A DNA stretch of 36,905 bases from Marinobacterium litorale DSM 23545 (GTDB lineage Bacteria; Pseudomonadota; Gammaproteobacteria; Pseudomonadales; Balneatricaceae). The DNA lies in NCBI RefSeq assembly GCF_000428985.1, contig NZ_AUAZ01000036.1, forward strand, positions 1-36,905. The letters are read 5' to 3'. A program made the position numbers and the translations under genes. The number at the start of each line of letters is the position of its first letter. Within the stretch, counting starts at the first letter, position 1. Positions 8,587 through 16,639 of this stretch are shown here, piece by piece. The notes beneath the pieces are model-generated. The model was given only the letters and a program-made list of their open reading frames with translations, did not search any database and was not told where the DNA came from.

Positions 8587-9066
8587 ATGGCACGTCGTGG
8601 TCAAACCCGGTTTATGATTTTTACGGTGTTGGCGGCAGCGCTTGCGCTTGGGGGCTGTGCTCAGCAAAGTCTGACCGGAGACGCCTACAGCCGCAGTGAA
8701 GCACGGCAGGTCCAGCGGGTTCAGTACGCCGTGGTTGAGTCTGTGCGGCCGGTGGTCATTGAGGGACGTACCGATGGTGTTGTCGGTGGAGGTGCTGGCG
8801 CCGTGGTTGGCGGTATCGCCGGCAGTGGCGTGGGCAGCGGCAGCGGCTCGCGCATCGCCACAGTGCTCGGTGCTGTGGCCGGTGGCATTATCGGACAGCG
8901 GGTCGAAGAGTCCACCAGCCGTCGTCAGGGTCAGGAAATCACCTTGCGTCTGGATAATGGCGAGCTGATCTCATTGGTGCAGGAGGTACAGGATCAGAGC
9001 TTCTTCCGGCCGGGCGACCGCGTGCGGGTGCTGCGCAACGGAGGCAATGTGAGGGTGACTTACTAA
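8587..9066 (+). CDS. Glycine-zipper outer-membrane lipoprotein (SlyB-like)
   Basis: A 159-residue protein with a lipoprotein signal peptide. The lipobox LGGC places the lipidated Cys at residue 24; residue 25 is Ala, consistent with outer-membrane sorting. The middle (about 70-110) is a glycine-zipper pair (GVVGGGAGAVVGGIAGSGVG and VLGAVAGGIIGQRVEE) that inserts as two small membrane helices, as in SlyB and the 17-kDa surface antigen family. The C-terminal ~45 residues form a small beta domain. A very strong ribosome site AGGAGGTGG precedes the ATG. Family function is outer-membrane integrity; a precise role is not known here. It may be co-transcribed with the PLD-like gene. Confidence 0.88.
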   Translation: MARRGQTRFMIFTVLAAALALGGCAQQSLTGDAYSRSEARQVQRVQYAVVESVRPVVIEGRTDGVVGGGAGAVVGGIAGSGVGSGSGSRIATVLGAVAGGIIGQRVEESTSRRQGQEITLRLDNGELISLVQEVQDQSFFRPGDRVRVLRNGGNVRVTY

Positions 9067-9103
9067 AGCTCTGAGAGTTTATAAGTCACCCGCTTAACCC
9101 AAC

Positions 9104-9688
9104 TCAGTTCGCTTGGCGCGGATCGGTTGCGGTGACGCTGGAGCGGCTGTCCTGAGCTGCATGCCAGCGCGCCAGATTGGGATAGTCACCGGAGCGGATA
9201 AGTTCCCGGAAATAACCCCAGTCCAGCATCGAGTAGAGACAGATCGATGGGTAATGCCACACCGTGAAGGCGTCGGTTGCAGCCAGTTCCTCCAGCGCTT
9301 TCAATGACAGCGCGATGCGTTCATGCTGAAGCCGATAAAACATCACCTCTTCGCGGTCGGTATCCAGGCCTGAACGCTGTGACAGCAGCAGTGTGACCAT
9401 GGAGTCATTCACGGCGTCAATCACCGTTAACTGATTTTCCTGCTCCCAACTCAGGTGGGGCAAGTCCAGTTTCTCCTGCAGATAGCGAGAGATCACTCGC
9501 GAGTCGTACACCACGTCATCGCCGTCATGGAGCACCGGAATCTTCATGGCGGGGTTCTCTTTGCGAAGCTCATCCCGGTCCGCACCATAGATATTCAGGT
9601 CGGCGAACTCATAACCCTGTCCTGCGTCTGCCAACAGCAACCGAATGCGGCGCACGTAGGGTGAAGTGGAAGATCCGATCAGTTTCAT
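9104..9688 (-). CDS. Glutathione S-transferase family protein
   Basis: A 194-residue cytoplasmic protein with a thioredoxin-like N-terminal half (residues 1-75). It starts MKLIGSSTSPYVRRIRLLL, with Ser residues in the place of the catalytic Ser/Cys of bacterial GSTs. AMKIPVLHDGDDVVYDSRVI contains the cis-Pro and the DS motif that binds the glutathione gamma-glutamyl group. The rest is the all-helical GST domain. It resembles the YibF-like group; the substrate is unknown. It is convergent with the lipoprotein gene and stands alone. Confidence 0.85.
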   Translation of the reverse strand: MKLIGSSTSPYVRRIRLLLADAGQGYEFADLNIYGADRDELRKENPAMKIPVLHDGDDVVYDSRVISRYLQEKLDLPHLSWEQENQLTVIDAVNDSMVTLLLSQRSGLDTDREEVMFYRLQHERIALSLKALEELAATDAFTVWHYPSICLYSMLDWGYFRELIRSGDYPNLARWHAAQDSRSSVTATDPRQAN

Positions 9689-10008
9689 GTGACTCCCTCG
9701 TTGTTAAGTGCAGATGGCAGTTTAGCTGAAGGTGGCTATGTCTACTGTGAAGATTTAAAAAACAAAGAGTTAGCCATTTGGGGTGGTTTGTGCAAGTGGT
9801 TTTTGTTTGCTACCGTAAAGAAACACTCGACGATCTTTCAGGGTACCCAGCGTGTCTGCCTGGATCTCCGCGTTCCACCTCAGTGGAAGCAGCCTCACCG
9901 AAATCATGTCGCCCCAGCGCGGTTTAGACATGATGACCTCCCGATTGCCGGGGCCGATAGCCCCTGCGGCCCATCAATGGTTTTCTCAAAAGGATAAGAC
10001 GACAGCCT
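9689..10008 (+). promoter_or_regulatory. Gene-free leader upstream of the NAGGN operon
   Basis: These 320 bp hold no convincing gene. Two structures lie in the half next to the amidotransferase start: TCATGTC (9904-9910) pairs with GACATGA (9927-9933), and GCCGGGGC (9947-9954) pairs with GCCC and CGGC (9960-9970) around a CGATA loop with a small bulge. The left part is AT-rich (9750-9830) and is the likely promoter region, but no clear -35/-10 pair stood out. Because the operon makes an osmolyte, a salt-responsive promoter or leader is expected here. Confidence 0.4.
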
Positions 10009-11781
10009 ATGTGTGGAATCTGCGGTGAAATAGTATTTACCGGTCAGTCACCGTCGGTGACGGCCGTGCTGCGGATGGCTGATCGCCTGCAACCGCGTGG
10101 CCCGGATGCCGGTGGTGTCTATGCACAGAAGAACATTGCGTTCGGTCACCGGCGCTTGAAGATCATCGATCTGTCCGATCATGCCCAGCAACCGATGCAT
10201 GATCCGGATCTGGGGCTGACGCTGGTTTTCAACGGCTGCATTTACAATTACGAAGCGTTGCGCAGCGAACTCCAGAGTCTGGGCTATCGCTTTTTCTCTA
10301 CCGGCGACAGCGAAGTGATTCTCAAGGCCTTTCATGCCTGGGGCCCGGAGTGCGTGCAACGGTTCAACGGTATGTTTGCCTTTGCCATACACGACCGGGA
10401 CACGGGCCGGGTGGTCTGGGCCCGCGACCGGTTCGGTATAAAACCGTTTTACTATGCTGAGCTGGAGGGCAAATTGAGATTTGCCTCCTCACTGCCCGCA
10501 ATCCTGGCGGCGGGTGAGGTCAATACAGAAATCGACCCGGTGGCGCTGCACCACTACATGCAGTGGCATGCGGTTGTCCCGCCGCCCTATACCCTGCTCA
10601 AGGGCGTACGTAAGCTGGAGCCTGCCACTTACCGGGTGATCGAAGCGGATGGGCAGTATCGCGATACCCGCTATTGGTCACAGGTCATGGGACCGCAGCA
10701 GGGCGATGAGGACAAGACTCAGCGTGACTGGGAAGATGAACTGCTTGCTGTCATGCGTCGTTCGGTGGAACGCCGGGCGGTGGCCGACGTTCCCGTGGGG
10801 GTCTTGCTTTCCGGCGGGCTGGACTCGAGTCTGATCGTCGGCTTGCTGGCCGAACAGGGGCAAACCGGGCTGAATACGTTTTCGGTGGGCTTCGAGGCGG
10901 CAGGCGGCGAAAAGGGGGACGAGTTTAAGTACTCCGATATCATCGCCGACCACTACGGCACCGAGCATCATCAGATCATGGTGCCCTCCAGCCGCTTGCT
11001 GGAGACTTTGCCGGATACTTTCTCCGCCATGTCCGAACCCATGGTCAGCTATGACAATGTGGGGTTTTATCTGCTCTCCCACGAAGTGTCCAAACACCTG
11101 AAAGTGGTCCAGAGCGGGCAGGGTGCCGACGAGGTTTTTGGTGGTTACCACTGGTATCCGCCGATGCTGGAGAGCGAAGACGCGGTGGCCGATTACAGCA
11201 AGGCCTTCTTTGATCGTAGCGAGGCGGAGTTTGCCCAGGCGATCAGCTCTCAGTATGTGGGCGATAATTACTCCCGCAAGTTTGTAGAGCGCTATTTTGC
11301 CAGCGCGTCAGCCCCCCGTCCGGTGGACAAGGCGTTGCATATCGATACCAACGTGATGCTGGTCGACGATCCGGTCAAGCGGGTCGATAACATGACCATG
11401 GCCTGGGGCCTGGAAGCGCGGGTGCCATTTCTTGATCACGAAGTGGTGGAGCTGGCCGGGCGTATTCCCGCTGAACTCAAGGTGAAGGATAGCGGCAAAT
11501 ATGTGCTCAAGGAGATGGCACGGCGGATTATCCCCAGTGCGGTGATCGACCGTCCCAAGGGTTATTTCCCGGTGCCTGCACTTAAGTATATCGAGGGGCC
11601 CTACCTGGAGTTTGTACGGGGGTATCTGGACAGCGATACCTGCCGTGAGCGAGGGCTGTTCCGCCACGAGTATCTTGAGATGCTGATGGATGCACCGCGA
11701 GACCACATCACGCCGCTACGCGGCTCCAAACTCTGGCAGATGGCGCTGCTGGAGATGTGGATGCAGACCCACGGAATCTGA
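10009..11781 (+). CDS. N-acetylglutaminylglutamine amidotransferase (asparagine-synthase-like)
   Basis: This 590-residue enzyme amidates N-acetylglutaminylglutamine to the amide NAGGN, a compatible solute. It starts MCGICGE, so Cys2 is the glutaminase nucleophile of the class II amidotransferase domain (about 2-215), which also shows RGPDAGGVY and FNGCIYNYEALR. The synthetase domain carries the ATP-binding loop LLSGGLDSSLI near residue 270. Ordinary AsnB proteins share this layout. The assignment to NAGGN synthesis rests on the two genes behind it, which form the known trio. The stop is 3 bp before the next start, so the genes are one operon. Confidence 0.93.
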   Translation: MCGICGEIVFTGQSPSVTAVLRMADRLQPRGPDAGGVYAQKNIAFGHRRLKIIDLSDHAQQPMHDPDLGLTLVFNGCIYNYEALRSELQSLGYRFFSTGDSEVILKAFHAWGPECVQRFNGMFAFAIHDRDTGRVVWARDRFGIKPFYYAELEGKLRFASSLPAILAAGEVNTEIDPVALHHYMQWHAVVPPPYTLLKGVRKLEPATYRVIEADGQYRDTRYWSQVMGPQQGDEDKTQRDWEDELLAVMRRSVERRAVADVPVGVLLSGGLDSSLIVGLLAEQGQTGLNTFSVGFEAAGGEKGDEFKYSDIIADHYGTEHHQIMVPSSRLLETLPDTFSAMSEPMVSYDNVGFYLLSHEVSKHLKVVQSGQGADEVFGGYHWYPPMLESEDAVADYSKAFFDRSEAEFAQAISSQYVGDNYSRKFVERYFASASAPRPVDKALHIDTNVMLVDDPVKRVDNMTMAWGLEARVPFLDHEVVELAGRIPAELKVKDSGKYVLKEMARRIIPSAVIDRPKGYFPVPALKYIEGPYLEFVRGYLDSDTCRERGLFRHEYLEMLMDAPRDHITPLRGSKLWQMALLEMWMQTHGI

Positions 11782-11784
11782 TCG

Positions 11785-13578
11785 ATGAATAATGAAACTG
11801 ACGACAGGAGTGAGGCTGTTGAGCTGGATCCGATGGATCCGAATACCATGGCCTCCCTTAAACACTGGGGCGATCCGCTGGACCTGCCCGGCGGTCGCGA
11901 GATGGCGTCGGACGTGGCGATCGATTGCGGCTGGGGGCGGCTGATCTTCGGCCAGACGTTCAGTAACCCCCGGGAACTGGCTAACCTGCTACGGCTGGAG
12001 CGCGAGGGGCGGCGTGATATTGCGCTCTATGTGCGCGAGCCTCATCTGGTCCTCTCCCATGCCCCCCAGGATCTGTTCATGGATCCCTCGCTCACCTTCC
12101 GGCTCGACTTCCGCCGTTATCGGAAACTGCCCGCGCGTCCGGAGACGCTGGTGATTCGTGAGCTAACGGCAGAGGATGACCAGCCCAAGATCAACCGCCT
12201 GCATATGGCGCGCGGCATGGTACCCGCCTACGACGGCTTTTATACCAAACTGAACGACAAGCCGGAACTGACGGTTCTGGTGGCAGAGGACAGGCACAGC
12301 GGTGAAATTATTGGCTGTGTCACCGGCGTTGATCACCGTGAGGCGTTTAATGATCCGGACAATGGGTGCAGCCTCTGGGCACTGGTGACCGATCCGCAAA
12401 CTCAGGTGCCGGCGGTCGGGGAGTGGCTTTCCCGTCATCTGATCGAGATGATGATCGCGCGCGGACGCAGCTTTATCGACCTGTCGGTGATGCACGATAA
12501 CGAGCCTGCAATCAATCTGTATGAAAAGCTCGGTTTTCGACAGGTGCCGGTCTACTGCGTCAAGCATAAGAACTCGATCAATGAACGGCTGTTTATCGGC
12601 GAGGATCCGGAGGAAGATCTCAACATCTATGCGCGCCTGATCACCAAAGAGGCGCGGCGACGCGGTATTGCGGTTGAGGTGCTGGATGCCGAGGGCGGTT
12701 TCTTCCGTCTGTCTCTGGCCGGGCGTTGGGTGACCTGCCGCGAATCGCTCAGTGAAATGACCAGCGCCGTGGCCATGTCCCGCTGTGACGACAAGGCGGT
12801 CACCCGTCGCCTGTTGCAAAAAGAGGGGCTACGTGTTCCCGAGCAGGTCACCGCCGGCGATGACGAGACCATTGAGAATTTTGTCTCGCGTCACCGTGCT
12901 GTGGTGGTTAAACCGGCCCGGGGCGAGCAGGGCCGTGGTATTCAGGTCGGGCTCACCGAGGTTGACGAGATTAAAGCGGCGGTGGCGTCCGCCCGCGCGT
13001 TCTGTGACAAGGTATTGCTGGAGCAGTGCGTCAGCGGGGATGACCTGCGCGTTATCGTGATCGACTATCAGGTGGTGGCGGCTGCGGTGCGCCGACCTCC
13101 CAGCGTCTGCGGTGATGGCTCACACAGCATTGGCGAGCTGATCGAGCGTTTGAGCCGCCGTCGGGAGGCAGCAACAGACGGTGAAAGCCGGATCCCGCTG
13201 GATGCGGAAACCGAGCGCTGTGTGCGCCGCGCAGGATACAGTCTGGACCAGGTCCTGCCCGGTGGTGAGTGGCTACAAGTGCGCACAACGGCTAACCTGC
13301 ATACGGGAGGCACTATTCATGATGTGACGGCCGATCTGCATCCGGTGCTGTCATCCGCGGCGGTTCGGGCCGCAAAGGCGTTGGAGATCCCGGTGGTGGG
13401 CCTGGATTTCATGGTACCTGATGTGAGCGGTCCCGATTATGCCATTATCGAAGCGAACGAGCGGCCCGGGCTTGCCAATCATGAGCCCCAGCCCACCGTG
13501 GAGCGGTTTGTGGATCTGCTGTTTCCGCATACCCGGAGTCAGAATTCCAAGCATTTGAATCAGAGGAGTGATGCGTGA
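11785..13578 (+). CDS. ngg: N-acetylglutaminylglutamine synthetase (GNAT plus ATP-grasp)
   Basis: A 597-residue two-domain enzyme that acetylates and joins two glutamines to make the NAGGN backbone. A GNAT acetyltransferase domain lies at about residues 110-265 (IGCVTGVDHREAF, then NEPAINLYEKLGFRQVPVY, the typical acetyl-CoA end). A cyanophycin-synthetase-like ATP-grasp domain follows at about 330-590, with VVVKPARGEQGRGIQVG as the ATP loop, DLRVIVID, and IIEANERPGLANHEP near the metal site. The pairing of these domains in one chain is diagnostic for this pathway. It overlaps the next gene by 4 bp (GTGA), showing tight coupling. Confidence 0.94.
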   Translation: MNNETDDRSEAVELDPMDPNTMASLKHWGDPLDLPGGREMASDVAIDCGWGRLIFGQTFSNPRELANLLRLEREGRRDIALYVREPHLVLSHAPQDLFMDPSLTFRLDFRRYRKLPARPETLVIRELTAEDDQPKINRLHMARGMVPAYDGFYTKLNDKPELTVLVAEDRHSGEIIGCVTGVDHREAFNDPDNGCSLWALVTDPQTQVPAVGEWLSRHLIEMMIARGRSFIDLSVMHDNEPAINLYEKLGFRQVPVYCVKHKNSINERLFIGEDPEEDLNIYARLITKEARRRGIAVEVLDAEGGFFRLSLAGRWVTCRESLSEMTSAVAMSRCDDKAVTRRLLQKEGLRVPEQVTAGDDETIENFVSRHRAVVVKPARGEQGRGIQVGLTEVDEIKAAVASARAFCDKVLLEQCVSGDDLRVIVIDYQVVAAAVRRPPSVCGDGSHSIGELIERLSRRREAATDGESRIPLDAETERCVRRAGYSLDQVLPGGEWLQVRTTANLHTGGTIHDVTADLHPVLSSAAVRAAKALEIPVVGLDFMVPDVSGPDYAIIEANERPGLANHEPQPTVERFVDLLFPHTRSQNSKHLNQRSDA

Positions 13579-14708
13579 CTGAACTGAACATTGATCAGGA
13601 GTACCTCCAGGAACAGCTCAACCACTTGCTCCTGACACCCAGCCCCTCAGGTATGACCGATGATGTGGTGCGCTATATCTGTGCGGAGCTGGAAAAGCTG
13701 GAAATTCGTTATGAACTGACCCGTCGGGGTGCGGTTCGTGCGATCATTCCCGGGCGCAATGAAACGGCGCCGCGACGCGCTATCGCCGCTCACCTGGATA
13801 CCCTCGGAGCGATGGTCAAGGGGCTCAAGCGCGATGGCCGGCTGCGGGTTGTCCCTATCGGGCACTGGAATGCACGCTTTGCCGAAGGTGCCCGGGTCAA
13901 AATCCATTGTGACAATGGTTCGATCTACACCGGGACTATTCTGCCGCTGAAAGCATCAGGTCATACCTATAACACCGAGGTCGACTCACAGGAATCGGAC
14001 TGGGACAACCTCGAGATCCGCGTGGATGAGCCGGTGAACCAGATCGACCAGCTCTGGGATATGGGGGTTCGGGTCGGTGACTTCGTTTCGGTGGATTCCA
14101 AGCCGGAGTTTACCGAGAGCGGTTTTGTTAACGGCCGTCATCTGGATGACAAGGCGGGTGTGGCCTGCATGCTGGCGACGGTTAAGGCGCTGCGTGACGC
14201 CGGTGTCCAGCCCGAGCTGGACAGCTACCTGCTGTTTACGATTTCGGAGGAGGTGGGTGTCGGTGCATCCCATATCCTGATGGGCGATATCGCCGAGATG
14301 GTTTCCATCGACAACGGCACCAACGCCCCGGGCCAGAATACCTGTGAGTATGGCGTGACTATCGCCATGCAGGACTCAAGTGGCCCGTTCGACCGCCACC
14401 TTAACCAGCACCTGATTGGCTTGTGCAAGCGCTGGGAGATCGAATTCAGTCGCGATATATTCCGCTTCTACCGTTCCGATGCGGCCTCTGCGCTGGAGGC
14501 GGGGAATGACATTCGGACCTCGCTGATCTGTTTCGGCCTTGATGCCTCCCATGGCTGGGAGCGGGTGCATATGCGCTCGCTGGAAGCGGTGACCCGCCTT
14601 TTGGTGAGCTACCTCACCTCCAAGCCCATGTTCGACAAGGATCAGAACGCGATCGGCGCAATTTCCGAGTATCCGCTGATCCACGATACCGAGCGTTTAA
14701 AAATGTGA
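13575..14708 (+). CDS. NAGGN-cluster M42-family metallopeptidase
   Basis: A 377-residue cytoplasmic aminopeptidase-like hydrolase, the third member of the conserved NAGGN trio. Metal and catalytic motifs are intact: AAHLDT, RHLDDKAGVA (bridging Asp) and TISEEVGVGASH (catalytic Glu pair), with a further His in DASHGWERVH. Its role in the pathway is not settled; turnover of the dipeptide when salt falls is the simplest idea. It starts with GTG at 13575, inside the ngg stop (GTGA), with GAGGAG upstream. The converging gene at 14709 begins immediately after its stop codon, with no space for a terminator. Confidence 0.92.
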   Translation: MTELNIDQEYLQEQLNHLLLTPSPSGMTDDVVRYICAELEKLEIRYELTRRGAVRAIIPGRNETAPRRAIAAHLDTLGAMVKGLKRDGRLRVVPIGHWNARFAEGARVKIHCDNGSIYTGTILPLKASGHTYNTEVDSQESDWDNLEIRVDEPVNQIDQLWDMGVRVGDFVSVDSKPEFTESGFVNGRHLDDKAGVACMLATVKALRDAGVQPELDSYLLFTISEEVGVGASHILMGDIAEMVSIDNGTNAPGQNTCEYGVTIAMQDSSGPFDRHLNQHLIGLCKRWEIEFSRDIFRFYRSDAASALEAGNDIRTSLICFGLDASHGWERVHMRSLEAVTRLLVSYLTSKPMFDKDQNAIGAISEYPLIHDTERLKM

Positions 14709-15272
14709 TCAGCGGGTGTAGCGGTAGTGAATCAGGTTGTGAAATACAGCCGGTTCACCGCCGCAACAGCGGTATCCATGGGGCTGATCGGCATTGAATC
14801 GCAGGGCGTCCCCCATGTGTAACTCCACCCAAGCCTCACCGACCTTGACTGCCATCTGCCCGCGAATCAGCGTGACATGCTCAGTGACCCCTGCGTCATG
14901 GGGGGCCGAAAGGCGCTCGTAGCCGGGCGGCAGCGTTAATTCCAGTAACTCGAAACCAAAGGCCGGGTCGTACGGGAACAGGGGCGCTACCAGCATCGGG
15001 TCGGTGGTGGGGCGGTGCCTGAGACGGTCAGCACTGCGCAGCTGCACGCCTCCGGGCGGTGTGATAGTAGGTTGTAACAGATGAGAGAGTGAGATCTGAA
15101 AGCCGGTGGCCAGTTTCCACAGCGTGGCCAATGTGGGACTCGACTCGCCGCGCTCGATCTGCCCCAGCATCGCCTTGCTGACCCCCGTCGCTTTTGAGGC
15201 GCGATCCAGGCTCCAGCCTCGCTCCTGGCGAATTGCCTGTAACGCAGTGGCTATGTAATCAGGGCTGTCCAC
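14709..15272 (-). CDS. XRE-family regulator with C-terminal cupin domain
   Basis: A 187-residue regulator: an N-terminal helix-turn-helix (RQERGWSLDRASKATGVSKA, then MLGQIERGESSPTLATLWKL) and a C-terminal cupin (about 110-180, with GVTEHVTLIRGQMAVKVG and GDALRFNADQPHGYRC) that likely binds a small ligand. The start is a GTG at 15272 with GGAG 7 nt upstream. Upstream in-frame ATGs would run through the palindromic promoter region and are rejected. It is divergent from the benE-type gene, and strong dyads lie between them, so it probably controls that transporter and itself. Confidence 0.88.
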   Translation of the reverse strand: MDSPDYIATALQAIRQERGWSLDRASKATGVSKAMLGQIERGESSPTLATLWKLATGFQISLSHLLQPTITPPGGVQLRSADRLRHRPTTDPMLVAPLFPYDPAFGFELLELTLPPGYERLSAPHDAGVTEHVTLIRGQMAVKVGEAWVELHMGDALRFNADQPHGYRCCGGEPAVFHNLIHYRYTR

Positions 15273-15294
15273 GATTGATCTCCGCAAATTGATT

Positions 15295-15349
15295 TGTGCG
15301 TTATAGCGTATAACGCTATGCTGTCGCAAATTGTGCGTTATAGCGCACA
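15295..15349. promoter_or_regulatory. Paired dyad operators between XRE-cupin and benE genes
   Basis: Two dyads share the 14-mer TGTGCGTTATAGCG at 15295-15308 and 15332-15345. The first forms GCGTTATA-GCG-TATAACGC (15298-15316); the second forms TGTGCG-TTATAG-CGCACA (15332-15349). The word CGCAAATTG also occurs twice (15283, 15325). Repeated dyads between divergent regulator and transporter genes are expected operators for the XRE-cupin protein. Confidence 0.65.
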
Positions 15350-15407
15350 TGGCTGTGGCGTCGTAAGAGCGCTCAGCCTGACGTGGAAACAAGGCAGGTG
15401 AGCTCCG

Positions 15408-16592
15408 ATGCCGACTAAACGAATTTCCGATCTGTTTTCCCTCTCGCATATATCCGCTGGATTTGTCGCGGTACTGGTGGGGTATACCAGTTCAGTGGTG
15501 ATCATTTTGCAGGCCGCTCGCAGTGCCGGTGCCAGCGACACCCAGATCGGATCCTGGCTATGGGCACTGGGTTTGGGTATGGCGGTCACCAGCATCGGAT
15601 TGTCCCTGCGTTATAAAACGCCGCTGCTCACCGCCTGGTCAACGCCGGGAGCCGCTTTGTTGGTGACAGGCTTGATGGGGCATAGCCTTAACGAGGCGGT
15701 GGGGATCTTTATGTTCGCCTCTGCCTTGGCGATGCTGGCGGGACTCAGCGGGGGCTTTGATCGTTTGATACGGCATGTGCCTTCGGCATTGGCCGGCGCG
15801 ATGCTGGCCGGCGTGCTGTTTCAGTTCGGCCTGGATCTATTTGTTGCGCTGGAGGATAGCACCTGGCTGGTTGGAACCATGTTGGTGACCTATTTGCTGG
15901 CTCGCTGTTACCTCCCGCGCTACGTGATTCCTTTGACGCTGGTGGCGGGCTTAAGCTGCGTTGCCGTGCAGGGGCAGTTGGTCGTGGATGAACTTGAGCT
16001 GGCATTGGCCTGGCCGGTCTGGGTTAAGCCAGAGTTTTCCGTTGCCGCACTAATTGGCGTGGGTCTGCCCCTGTTTATCGTTACCCAGACGTCCCAAAAC
16101 CTGCCGGGACTGGCCGTGCTGCGCGCCAACGGATATGAGACTCCGGTGTCGCCGGTGATTACCACCACCGGTTTAACCGGTTTGTTACTGGCACCCTTCG
16201 GCGGTTATGCATTTAATCTGGCGGCCATTACCGCTGCGATCTGCATGGGTGAAAATGCGGATCCCGATCCCAAGCGGCGCTATCGGGCTGCGGTGTGGGC
16301 CGGGTGTTTCTATCTGCTGACCGGCCTGTTTGGTGCAACGGTTGTAGCGCTGTTTGCCGCATTGCCCGGGGCACTGGTGATGAGTATTGCGGGACTGGCG
16401 CTGCTGGCCACCATCGGTAACTCACTGGCGGCGGCGCTGGAGTCCGGCGAGAGCCGAGAGAGCGCGTTGATCACTTTTCTGGTCACTGCATCGGGCATCT
16501 CGTTAATGGGGGTAGGCAGTGCATTCTGGGGACTGGTGATCGGACTGGTCGCGCACTGGCTGCCGAAAATACTGGCGAGTCGCAGCGTCTGA
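15408..16592 (+). CDS. benE: BenE-family benzoate/H+ symporter
   Basis: A 394-residue inner-membrane protein of 11-12 hydrophobic helices along its full length, typical in size and sequence for BenE. Marker segments are SAGFVAVLVGYTSSVVII at the N-terminus, WSTPGAALL, the central ITTTGLTGLLLAPFGGYAFNLAAITAAICMG, and a late NSLAAALESGESRESALITF. BenE proteins import benzoate or related aromatic acids with protons. No benzoate dioxygenase lies here; the neighbouring gallate dioxygenase and P450 suggest another aromatic acid as substrate (inference). GGTGAG lies about 10 nt before the ATG. Expression is probably set by the divergent XRE-cupin regulator. The gene symbol is by family only. Confidence 0.88.
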   Translation: MPTKRISDLFSLSHISAGFVAVLVGYTSSVVIILQAARSAGASDTQIGSWLWALGLGMAVTSIGLSLRYKTPLLTAWSTPGAALLVTGLMGHSLNEAVGIFMFASALAMLAGLSGGFDRLIRHVPSALAGAMLAGVLFQFGLDLFVALEDSTWLVGTMLVTYLLARCYLPRYVIPLTLVAGLSCVAVQGQLVVDELELALAWPVWVKPEFSVAALIGVGLPLFIVTQTSQNLPGLAVLRANGYETPVSPVITTTGLTGLLLAPFGGYAFNLAAITAAICMGENADPDPKRRYRAAVWAGCFYLLTGLFGATVVALFAALPGALVMSIAGLALLATIGNSLAAALESGESRESALITFLVTASGISLMGVGSAFWGLVIGLVAHWLPKILASRSV

Positions 16593-16596
16593 GCAG

Positions 16597-16630
16597 AAAA
16601 GGCCGCTTCCCCCTCGTTGGGAGAGCGGCC
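16597..16630 (-). terminator. Rho-independent terminator of the gallate dioxygenase gene
   Basis: Read on the minus strand, GGCCGCT ... AGCGGCC forms a 7-bp GC-rich stem, extended inward by CCC/GGG pairing, and is followed by TTTTCT. It lies 10 bp past the dioxygenase stop. On the plus strand no T-run follows, so it serves mainly the leftward gene. Confidence 0.8.
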
Positions 16631-16639
16631 GGAAAAGGG

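Noticed and set aside
9689-9997. 102-codon plus-strand reading frame before the amidotransferase gene
   Set aside because: Low-likelihood composition, no ribosome site, and it covers the hairpin-rich leader; more likely untranslated.
15273-15449. Extended N-terminus of the XRE-cupin regulator
   Set aside because: The extension would cover the operator dyads and run into the benE gene; the GTG at 15272 has a ribosome site.
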